A stretch of 64,000 nucleotides of DNA from the NCBI GenBank assembly GCA_029891385.1, contig CM057228.1:18686309-18750308 (forward strand), in the 5' to 3' direction. The position numbers were made by a program, and so were the translations under genes. Each line of letters begins with the position of its first letter. Position 1 is the stretch's first letter. Shown piece after piece: positions 24,282 through 34,343 of this stretch. This DNA is from Erythroxylum novogranatense. Lineage: Eukaryota; Streptophyta; Magnoliopsida; Malpighiales; Erythroxylaceae. A model generated the notes under the pieces. It saw only the letters and a list, made by a program, of their open reading frames with translations, was not told the DNA's origin and did not search any database.

Positions 24282-24546
24282 ATAGAGTTTGCAGTTCCTT
24301 TTCCAATGACCAGGTTCATTGCAATGGAAGCAAACTCCCTCCTTGGGTGCCTTAGTCTTAGTTTCGGGCTTGGGCTTGGACTTAGGTACTTTACCTTTGT
24401 CCTTTGCTATGCCCTTCTTCTTGAAAGCCTTTCTTTCTTGCTTGAGAATAATTCTCGAGTTCCTATACCAATCTAGGAAATTTGTTCCATTAAACTTTTC
24501 TTTTCTAAGATAGACCGATAGACAGGTTTGTGGATGGAGTAGCCAT
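24282..24546 (-). pseudogene. Copia-2 gag remnant with its core deleted
   Basis: A start codon at 24,546-24,544 opens MATPSTNLS, the usual Tork gag start. Two small shifts later the frame reads NFLDWYRNSRIILKQERK and then passes directly into AFKKKGIAKDKGK and the zinc knuckle CFHCNEPGHWKRNC. In intact relatives roughly 200 residues of capsid lie between these two parts. The junction is at about 24,425-24,440. This copy cannot assemble particles by itself. Confidence 0.78.
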
Positions 24547-26595
24547 AATCTACAAAAATATGCAACAGGTCAACATTCATATATTATGAGGTATTAGCTC
24601 CCACTCAAATAAATAACCCTCAATTGAAAATGGAGAGACAAGATCCATATTTCACTAAGTCCTAAGAAAGCTTTGGCTTAACACTCAAAACTTAGTTATT
24701 TAGGTAGAAAACTCTTTTCAATTACATCACATGTAACTCTTGATGGGCTTATGTTAAAATACATCTTATGTACTGCATGTATGTATAAACCCAATCTTAT
24801 GCCCTAAGCCCAAAACCGTTTTGATAGCTTAGTCAAGTTTAACCATACTTTACCTATGAATAGCACCATTATTCAAATGTCTTCCTAGATGATCCCTACA
24901 TGCCTTGCTTTGGCAAAACCCATATAAGGATAAGCTAGAGATAAACATTGGTAAAGATTTATGGAAGGCATATAAACTTGAAATTATCATGAGGGTAATT
25001 AGGTTACTAATCCTATTAGTAAGGTTGTTTGTACTATGCTAGTTCTAATCTTATACTACAACATACTTGAGTATATATATATTAGAAGCATAGAATAGTA
25101 ATTTACACATGAATATAAATATTCAAAATATAAATAAACATATGTAAAACCACCAAGAATAAATGACACGAATCTAACTAACACACGAATCTAACACAAT
25201 GGTCCCGCTAGCCGGTTAGAAGGCGGAGGTCAAGGAAGTCATTATTGGAAGGGCAAGTACCGAACCAAAAAATTAATCCTTATTAAGAATTATGGAAGAT
25301 TACAAAACACTTGTTACAACCTTGGCTTCGATTCTAATTGTTGATTTGAAAAATTTAACTTAATAATTCAACTCTTGAAAAATTAAATTAAATTCCAAAA
25401 CCCTTTCCTAATAAGTAATCCTTTGAAAACAATTTTCAAATTTAATAAAATACCATTTTATTTTATTAGGAATATTTATTAATTTAATCTCTATTAAATT
25501 AATTAAATTAGGATTTTAAAACAATTTTAAAAAAAAAAAAAAAATTGGAAGGGGCGCCTCGGCGCTGCAGTGCACAGACGCCGCAACACGACACGCTGGA
25601 GCGTGTCCACGCTCCTGGAAGACGCAGGCGCGTGTGGGACACGCGCCTATCGTCTTCCCCAAGCTTCCTCCTCTCTCCACGATTTCTTTCTTCTCTCTTC
25701 TGGTTTTTCCTTTTCCATTTTCTCTCACGTTTCCATCTCCAATCTCCCACGTCGCACGCACAACCGTCGAATCTCCAAGGAAAACGTGAAGCTTGAACCG
25801 TGGGTCTCCACCGACGGTTCTCGCATCTTTGGCGCCATCGAGACGCCATCAACGCCGCGACACCATCATCTAGTGATGGTGTTGCGTCGCCGATCGATGG
25901 GTGTTCATCACCCATCGATTTTCCGTAAATTCATCTAAACATGGCAAAACATGCACAATCGCAAGAGAAGGGAAAACGAGGTGAAGCCGTAAAACGCAAA
26001 TACAAGGGAGTTTTCATACGAACAACTGGAAACAATTTCCAGAAAATTAAGCATGTGATTCATTCAAATGCAAGCATATACGCAAAGGAGAGGGAAACCG
26101 CAGATGCATTATTTGCAATTCACAAATCAGAAACCATAAAGGCAGAACAACGAGTATTTGATTTAACAGTCAACAAATTACCCAGAAGCTCATGTGATTC
26201 AACCAAAAACACAAGCACTTACTAAACCAAAATCGCAAATGAGGGTAAGTAAAATTAGAGATTTCAAAACAATAATCCCTAGACTGTCGATTTCCAGATC
26301 TACTGCATAAACCGAGAAACATATACTCACATAAAACCCATTCATGCTTTTACAGAAAACCATTTATCATCGCATATGCGTACAGAATGAAATTTCCAGA
26401 TCAATGCATAAACGATTAAAACAAATCAGACAGAAACAATTTCAAGCCTTCGGGAAACAATTTCCAAAATAAAGATCGGAAACAAGTTCCAAACTTTAAC
26501 AAAAAACATTCACCAATGTTATTTGTTCTTTCCGAATCATTAAACACAAATCAACAACAATAATCAAGCCTCTAAATCCAAGGTTAACGATTAAA
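24547..26595 (-). other. Long untranslated leader of Copia-2
   Basis: About 2 kb separate the PBS from the gag start. The part near 25,530-25,930 is GC-rich, unlike its surroundings, and gives overlapping frames on both strands (for example 25,508-25,915 minus, start MGDEHPSIGDATPSLDD). I recognise no domain in these, and opposing frames of similar length point to composition. A run of about 17 A lies at 25,529-25,545. The remainder is AT-rich without genes. Confidence 0.55.
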
Positions 26596-26611
26596 CCTGG
26601 CTCTGATACCA
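26596..26611 (-). other. Primer binding site of Copia-2
   Basis: On the minus strand TGGTATCAGAGCCAGG follows the 5' LTR end by one base. It is complementary to the initiator Met tRNA 3' end. Confidence 0.95.
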
Positions 26612-26612
26612 C

Positions 26613-28023
26613 TGTAGGATCGCATATGGTCCGAGTATTCACAATACGCTGCGGAAGAGACCATACAAAATTATCAAGTATAATCGAAAACACGAGGATT
26701 AATGAAAATACCTTATTTTCGTGGATGGATTGCTTCTTTTCGGATTCCAAGACAACGCAAATCGCTAATGTCCTCTACCGGTATCCACACAAGCATGCAC
26801 GATCCGGCTGCGGGTTGTAGTGTGCTAGCACGCCCCGAAAACCTTCGTAACGCCGCACGATCTTTCTCTTGGCGGCTAGGGTTTCTTGACGGTTGTGTCG
26901 TTTTTTTTTAACCTAATGAGACCTAAGCTTTCTATTTATAGAGAAACCCTAATCTCATTCAGTTCTATTAAGTTTCGCCCATTATATCATATATATAATA
27001 AAAGCCCGACAACTTAATTAAATCTAGCCCAATAAATATATCTAAATATATTTATTTAACACCTAATAAATTAGGCCCAAGAGAATAAGCCAGATCACAT
27101 CACTCTTTGTGTGCGACCAGAGGCTCATTTGATGTTGGCAATGGGCTTGATTACACTTCAAGGCCCATAAGTCATAAGCGGCCTCTAGCAAGACATTATG
27201 ACTACCCAAATCAAATGAGGATCGATAATCCGATTTAACTCAGTAATCATGATTATAAGCTCGGTCCTTTTGTAACACGATATCAAGATTAATCACAAGG
27301 CATGGTACATGTCAACCTTTGATTAATCATAGTTTCTTGATCCAAGTTGATGATTATAACAAATGACATTGATGACTCTTCATCAATTCATTTGAGCACG
27401 GCCATGCATTTCTTCACCACACTTGTCAAGAGGCCCAAATGATATCTCTCTCACTTAAGAGAGGTACAAATCCGCTCACGTCATTCACATCCTCCGCATG
27501 ATTCATTTAGTGTCCAACATAAGACTATTTGTTATTAGGTTAAAAATAACTTAGTCTAATATCAAAACACTAAATTCCTCATGTAGGGAACCATGATGAC
27601 TTCAGTCAAAGGACTAAAGTCAAACCATATTGAGAATCACTAATGACATGAAACCATGTAGTATTCTCTTTTGGTCGATCCAATATATGTTCTCTAACAT
27701 ATATCTATGTTTCGATTTGATATCTCATATCCATGATCAAGAAACGTGATCATCAATCGAACACATACTAGCCTTAATTCATTATTGTTCCACCAATAAT
27801 GATCGACTAGGACGATCTAGAATAGTATTATAACACTTATGGTTTTACTATCAAGTCACATACTTGATGACATAAGTTTAATACCATTCATGGAATATAA
27901 CTCACATTACATAAATGAAATACATGCATATATAAAATGAATACCTCATAATATATTATTAACAAATCATAATGTTAATACATGAATCACAAATGTTTAT
28001 TGGCCTAGGGCACACTACTAACA
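26613..28023 (-). repeat. 5' LTR of Copia-2 (right copy)
   Basis: Partner of 19,749-21,158. Short frames within it are copies of the same repeat. The plus-strand end ACTACTAACA is followed by the target duplication TTATG. Confidence 0.95.
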
Positions 28024-28603
28024 TTATGCCCATATATGTGTGAGTATTGAAGCTTCTAAGGATCTACCTGATGAAATACCTATCATGAGGCTAGGAGAAG
28101 GGAATTAATTATGGGAAGACAGCATTGCTATTTCATACCATTGGAGGCCCCCTTCCAAAACTCAACTTGTTATCTGAAGACCCACAGGTAAAACTTTTAA
28201 GACAGGTAACTACCAAGAGTTAATGAATCAAGGAGATAAAGGTCCTTTAGCTAGAAACCAAAGTACTAGTTGTTTGAATGTTTCTGAATCTATTGATTGC
28301 AATAAGGAAAAAGTTGCTTCTGTTATGCCCCAAACTAATACTATACAACCTACGGATAATAATACCTCTACTGTGGAATTGGGTAATGGCCACTTGCATG
28401 ATTCAAATTTTGCGGAAACTACCCTTCCTTGTGCTGTTCCTTTACCTGTCGTTGCTGAATCTGAACACAAAGAGGCATCATGCAATAATGTTTCATCTCA
28501 AGACAATAAAGCTATGGTAGAGGGTATTCCAATCTCGGCTCAAGAATTTTCTAATGATGAAGACAGTGGTAATTCTCACTCACTCTTTAAAAGAAAATCC
28601 TAA
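28024..28603 (+). pseudogene. LINE ORF1, 3' part
   Basis: Directly after Copia-2 the LINE ORF1 frame resumes with HICVSIEASKDLPDEIP, the usual continuation of plant L1 ORF1. A region ISYHWRPPSKTQ marks where a zinc knuckle should be, but its cysteines are gone and the frame is interrupted. The open piece 28,223-28,603 (start MNQGDKGPLARNQST) is the low-complexity C-terminus, ending shortly before ORF2. Confidence 0.8.
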
Positions 28604-28644
28604 CGAGGCAAAGGTAAAGGCCTCAAAACCACCTCTAATTTCAT

Positions 28645-29660
28645 ATGACTATCTTGGCGTGGAATGTCAGAGGAATAAACTGTCCTTTAAAATTGTTAGC
28701 TCTAAAGGATTTTGTATGGCATGAGAAACCTATCTTACTTAGGTTATTGGAAACAAAAATACGATTGGTGAATCTAAATAAGTTGAATATTTTGGGTTCT
28801 CAATGGAAAGTCTTTTCTAATCATACTCATCACGCTGTTGGAAGGATAATCGTTTGTTACAACTCAAAGGAGATTAAAGTGGAACTCCTCGAAGCAATTG
28901 ACCAGCTAATGCACCTTCATGTACAAATTCTGCAAGGGAATGTCAATCTGAACGTATCATTTATTTATGCAAGCAATTTTGAATTCCAACGTCGTGATCT
29001 TTGGAACACCATCTGACATATTAGTGCTACCATCCATAAACCTTGGCTTGTTAGTGGGGATTTCAACTCCACTCTTTATGCAGCAGAAGCACAGGGTAAT
29101 ATCAGTCTCTGGCCTTCCTCAATAGATTTGTGGGACTGTGTAGAACATATAAGGTTAACTGACCTCAAATTCATTGGCCATTCTTTCACGTGGTCAAACA
29201 AACAAAGGGATAAATGGCTTATGAGGAAAAAACTAGATCAAGCTCTTGTGAATGATCTTTGGCTTGAACATTTTCCCAGTAGCCTAGAAACTTTTATGGA
29301 CTGGATCATACATCAATATTTGTGTCAAATCTGTCTACTCCTGCAACTAAACACCACCTATTCCGATTCAACAACCATCTGGTTCATGACATGGGCTTTC
29401 CTATTGCTTGCAGAGAAGGAGTTATGCAATTTATTAGGGGAACAAAACAATTTTACTATACACAAAGGTTAAAATTATTAAGAAACATCTAAATGTTCTG
29501 AACTCTTCCAAAAGACCTACTGTTGAAGCTATCAACAAAACTAGATTGGAGTTGACAAGAGTACAGTCCTTTTTATCCTCCAATCCTGACGTTCAATCTT
29601 TAATTGATTAGGAGAAGCATGCTCTCTCAAATTACCTCCAAGCACTCAATAATCACTCCT
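28645..29660 (+). pseudogene. LINE ORF2 endonuclease domain, broken
   Basis: Starts MTILAWNVRGINCPLK, the classic AP-endonuclease N-terminus of plant L1 ORF2, 40 bases after ORF1. Later blocks are LVSGDFNSTL near 29,050, SFTWSNKQRDKW near 29,185 and KKLDQALVN. A TGA at 29,014-29,016 and a shift near 29,470 break the frame. The endonuclease would nick target DNA to prime reverse transcription. Confidence 0.87.
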
Positions 29661-29665
29661 CTCTT

Positions 29666-30994
29666 TTGCAGCAGAGAGCTAGGGTGAACTGGCTACAGGA
29701 TGGGGATAGCTGCACACAATTCTTCTTCCATTTGATTCTAACCCAAAAGAATAGCAACAAAATCTTATCCATCACTTCCCATAACGGCTCAGTCATCACG
29801 AATTCGAAGGAAATACATGAAGAAGCATTCATATTCTTTAGCTCTTCCCTCAGTTCTGAAGTACCATCAGATATTTCAAGTGGAGACCTCCACCATCTCA
29901 ACTTGCACCAAATTTCTCTGACAGATTTTACTATATTAACTAGACTAATGGAGGACAGCGAGATTAAGAAATGTGTCTTTGAAATGAATGGGAAGAAAGC
30001 CTCGGGCCCCGATGGTCTTAATGGTTATTTCTACCAACATTCTTGGAATATAATAGGTGGCTTTCTTAAGGAGGCAATTGATGAATTATTCAAAAACGAA
30101 GTTCTCCTTAAAGAGATCAACAAAACCTTCTTGTGTTTGATTCCTAAAGGATCAAATCTGCAAAGCTTTGTGGATTACCGTCCCATTTCTTGTGCAAACT
30201 TCCTATATGTAGTGATATCTAAAATTCTGGCTGATAGATTGAAGAGATTTCTTGCTCCTCTGATTAATGACAACCAAAATGCTTTCTTGGCGAATAGGCA
30301 CATTAGAGACAACATACTTATTGTTCAAGAACTTTTGAAGGGTTATTCTACTTTTAATAGCCCTCCGAATTGCACCATAAAGATTGATTTCCATAAAGCT
30401 TTTGATAGTATCAGTTGGAAATTCTTACAGCATATGCTGAATGCTTTTGGGTTTCCAACTCAATTCACCAAGTGGATCCTTGAATGTATTACTTCAACCT
30501 CCTTCTCAGTTCTTGTTAATGGTTCACCCTCCCCATATTTTGAAGCAGCAAGGGGTCTCATACAGGGTGATCCCATCTCCCCCTACCTTTTCATACTTGC
30601 CATGGAAGTTTTAAATGCAATCATAAAGAAGGAGATTACTTCAAACCCCAACTTCAAACACCATTCCAAGTGCAAGAAGCTTGATCTTACTAACCTATGT
30701 TTTGCTGATGACCTTCTTCTTTTTTGTAGGGTTGATATGGAATCAATTCGCTCCTTTATGCATGCCTTCAATGTCTTTAAGCATACTTCTGGTCTTCATC
30801 TTAATCCGCATAAAAGCCTTTTCCTCTTGTCTAAAAGTGCAGCTCACATGGAAATCATTATTATAGAGGCAATTGAAATGAGATTGCAAACTCCCCCTCT
30901 GCTTTACCTTGTCCTTCCAATGTCGACAAAGAGATTTACCTTTTCAGAATGTCGACCTCTATTAGATAGGATACAGAAGAGAGTAAAATCCTAG
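29666..30994 (+). pseudogene. LINE ORF2 reverse transcriptase domain
   Basis: A 442-codon open piece covers most of RT: KKASGPDGLNGYFYQ, DYRPISCANFLYVVISKILA, NQNAFLANRHIRDNI, IKIDFHKAFDSISWKFL, GLIQGDPISPYLFILAME and the catalytic LCFADDLLLF (coding bases near 30,701-30,712). The frame ends at an amber codon, 30,992-30,994, where relatives have Trp (KSW). This is the best-preserved part of the LINE. Confidence 0.93.
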
Positions 30995-32240
30995 GTGAAC
31001 AAAGCTCTTTCTTATACGAGTAAGCTCCAACTTATTAAATCTGTCCTAAATTCCTTACATGTGTACTGGAGGTCACATATATTCTTATCACAAAGTATCA
31101 TCAAAGAAATAAAAAGAATTCTCATATCTTTCCTATGGAGTCATCCAAATGGTTCTTCTGGTGTTGCAAAGGTGAAATAGGCTGATATCTGTTTTACAAA
31201 ACAAGAAGGAGGGCTGAACATCCTCTCCATCAAAGTTGCTAATCATTTCCTCATTCTCAAAAGACTATAGTGGATCTTAGAGGACGAGAAGAGTTTATGG
31301 ATAAAATGGCTTCATGAATATTTCCTTAAGGGGAATAGCATATGGGTGATCAAACCGAAAAGTTCCCAATCTTTTTTTCTTATACAGATGTTGAAATTGA
31401 GAGATATTGTTCATCATGAAAGCTCTTATAAGATTAAGGATGGTCATCTAACCTCCCTATGGTTTGACAATTGGTCCAACAGGGGACCTTTAATACATCT
31501 GATGCCTTTTCTAAGAGCATCTTCAGCTTTTCCTTTAAGAACTCAGATGAACTCATTCATAAAAGGAAATGGCTAGAATTTTCCCAAAAGTCTAATGCAA
31601 TTTTAGTTTAGCTATCCTCCCACCCCACATGAACCTGACATCTTTTTCTGGAAAGGTATTCCAATTGAGAAGCTCACTAACAGTGTTCTTTGTCATAATT
31701 TATGCAGACATCTACCTGCAGTCCCTTGGGCCACTAAGGTATGGAATAGATTCATAATACCGAGAATATCTTTCATCTACTGGTTAGCTATCCAGAACAA
31801 ACTCTATACAACGGACCGAATTCCTTATATCCAAATGGATATCAACTGTTCAATGTGCTCCATGTAGAGTGAATCTTGCAACCACCTCTTTTTTATTGTC
31901 CTTTCAACAAGGCAATTTGGAATTGTGTCACTGCTTCTTGTTATTGGGTGAATCCAGGAACAACCATCTTGGAGATTACAAATGGACTTACTGCGTAATC
32001 ACCTATCCACATCATTGTTATGGGCATTTGTATTTACAGGTTATGGAGAGAGTGAAATCTCCGACGATTCAAACATCAATCAACCATGAAAGAGTGTCTA
32101 ATATCCTCAATCTTAAGAGAGGTTCAGGAGATCATTATGATGAAGGAGCTATAACAAAGATGCAGCCTAACAATACACTCCTCTCTACGTATCTAAGGAT
32201 CTACTTGGAAAGCAACTTTTTATAGTACATCTTCGAATGG
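30995..32240 (+). pseudogene. LINE ORF2 C-terminal region (thumb and zf-RVT), broken
   Basis: This continues with VNKALSYTSKLQLIKSVL, stops at an amber codon 31,178-31,180, and carries on in shifted pieces. The zf-RVT block near 31,640-31,860 reads VPWATKVWNRFIIPRISFIY and WLAIQNKLYTTDRI. After that no domain is recognisable. The remaining 200 bases to 32,457 are the 3' UTR with a T-rich end. Confidence 0.8.
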
Positions 32241-32457
32241 GGTCGCCAAAACACCTATGAATAGACCCAATGCAGCATAGATTTCTAATTACTTCGGAAG
32301 CTCCAATGCAGTCGTGTTCTTCCTTAAATTGCTTTCTGCTAATATGACGGGATAGGTTTTCTTATTTTTGTAGCTTTGGTTTTCTTATCTTAGAACTCTC
32401 TTGTATTTGTACCTTCTATTTTTTCATTTAATCAATTTTCTTTTTTTAAAAAACAAC

Positions 32458-34343
32458 TTATAATGATCATATCTCTTGACTCTGATATCCAAAAATTTCA
32501 TGCTTTATATCGTTTGAAGACTAAAAAGATAAGCTATAATTTCATGAAGACAATTTTGTCCAATTCAACTTAGATTAATACAGTTTTTCTCCTAAAGTCA
32601 AAACATATTTTCTACACCTATGAAAAGATTAAAAATGCAATCTAAAGACTTGAAAAGTCATAAGCAAAACACAATCATTTTTCATTAACACCATAAGATA
32701 AGAGTTTTACAAAGCTTTAATGGGCATTTTAAGCCACAATACATCATAATCCGAAAACCTAAAATATAAAAGGTACTTTCCCTAACAAGTTTGAAATACA
32801 ACTAAAGCCTTGTGTTTACAAAATCTAACTTAAAATACAAAACATTGCAAAAGTGGAGTGATGCCTCAACTCTTGGTTACTCGATCTCTTGCTCATCACC
32901 TAAAAATGAGACGGAAAGAGGGGTGAGCTTAAAGTTTGTAGGTAACAGTTTTATAATCGTTAAGAAGTAAAAACCACTTAAAACATTCATAATCATAGCA
33001 AATTCTCACAAAAATCCATAGCACAAATGTTTCTCAATTTCTTCACTTGTCAAACCAATTCACAACTCACATAAGTCATGTATCTATCAAACTTTCCAAT
33101 ACATCATAATCACATAAATACATCAAAATAGTTTGGGTAGGTCCATAAACAGAATGTACAAACACAGTTCTATAAAATTATCTTGTGTAGCCGTGAGCGG
33201 AATGTACTATCGCAATCTCACATAATGATTTTGCATAGTCGTGAACTTTAGGAGAGTCCGTAAAGGAGCTCCATGCCACTAGCGGGTAGGCAGGAGAAGC
33301 CTTTTTGTCAAAGTACACTTGACATACAAAATGGACTAATCCAAACTCACATAATCATGCATTTCACAATTTGCAAACATGTTGTCCAAAATGGCACTTT
33401 TCCGGAAACATGATTTTTCATAAGCATGTAATATTCCATATGCAATTCCATCATCATTTCACAATTCATCAAACAAGTCCAAATACCAAACATATAGCAA
33501 ATTCTTGCAAATCATTCAAAAGCAATAAATGACATATTTATGAAGCAATTGAAAATCATTTAATGCTACTCTTAAATTTGAAAAGGTAATTATGGCTCAT
33601 TACTCAATTATAAAAATGAAACTCACCTTAATTACCTTGCTTGGAAACTTGCTCAAGGATGCCTCTCCTCTTACTCCTTTTGCCTCTCTTGCCTCCCTTC
33701 AACATTGGCAAAAATGGGAATTCAAATTGGAAAACCCAAAGAAACATATACATAAAATTGATCCTAGAATACTTAAACTCATGCATTTTCTAACCTTTTT
33801 GAACTAAAATCCTTCCAAAAATTCAAAAAATTAAACACAAATTTACCTTAAATCTTCATCAAACAATGAGTTTTTTTGGCTCTAATGAAAGCTCTAATCC
33901 TCCTCTTCCTTTTTTCCTTTTTGAACAACTTCAAAATCACTCTTTAAGACTAAAAAAAATCAAAACCTAACTTAGCTTTCTTTCTCTCCTTTCTTTTCTC
34001 TCCTTTCTTTTCTCTCCATAGACACTCTCTTCCTCTTCTGTCTTCTAATTTTCATTTTTTGGCTTCTTCACATGCAAGCCCACCCTTCATCTTCTCCTTT
34101 TTACCCTTAATGAGCCCAAAAAGTCCATTTTACCCTTCCTTATAAGCTTAGGTTCTTTTAACCTTAAGTAGTCTTCCAAAAATGCCCTTCATGCAATCTT
34201 ACTACCTTAACACTTTAATTTAATTAACATATTTCATAAAATCTTACTAACATTAACGTAATAATTAACTCCATAAAATAAATCCATAAAGACCTCATAA
34301 TAATTTAAATCATGCTTAATTTAAAAAAATTCTGGGGCTAACA
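32458..34343 (-). repeat. Minus-strand Ty3/Gypsy LTR, relative of the 14-18 kb LTR
   Basis: On the minus strand it begins TGTTAGCCCCAGAATTTTTT at 34,343. Its internal landmarks match those of the plus-strand LTR at 13,989-18,280 in the same order. The LINE lies at its left edge, so the LTR was probably cut by the LINE insertion. CT-rich DNA at 33,980-34,030 is part of it. No coding content was found, and the 71-codon frame at 33,592 is not supported. Confidence 0.6.

Larger units (their letters stand above)
19749..28023 (-). mobile_element. Tork-like Copia LTR retrotransposon on the minus strand (Copia-2)
   Basis: LTRs of 1,410 and 1,411 bp flank a 5.45-kb interior with PBS, gag remnant, protease, integrase, RT, RNase H and PPT in minus-strand order. 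The target duplication TTATG is at 19,744-19,748 and 28,024-28,028, and LTR ends are TG...CA. The LTRs differ at few sites, so insertion is much younger than Copia-1. The internal genes are nevertheless badly decayed and most of the gag core is missing. Motifs such as CFHCNEPGHWKRNC, WVLDTGAATHIC and DDNIADPLTKPL fit the Tork lineage. Similar LTRs with a broken interior suggest it was mobilised in trans or decayed fast. Confidence 0.93.
18851..32457 (+). mobile_element. L1-type LINE, split by Copia-2
   Basis: The element has ORF1 with a DUF4283 domain and a zinc-knuckle-like region, then ORF2 with endonuclease, reverse transcriptase (LCFADDLLLF) and a zf-RVT C-terminal domain. It ends with a T- and A-rich tail (CTTTTTTTAAAAAACAAC). 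A 9-bp direct repeat, TTATAATGA, flanks it at 18,842-18,850 and 32,458-32,466 and fits a LINE target duplication. Without the 8.3-kb Copia insert the LINE is about 5.3 kb, a usual plant L1 length. Stops and frameshifts in both ORFs show that it is dead. The exact 5' end rests on the TSD. Confidence 0.85.

Noticed and set aside
25508..25938. Four overlapping frames of 81-135 codons
   Set aside because: They are on both strands within the Copia-2 leader and show no recognisable domain. They are discussed only as a compositional block.
25941..26225. 94-codon plus-strand frame
   Set aside because: It is antisense to the Copia-2 leader. It is Lys-rich with no domain and no support for expression.
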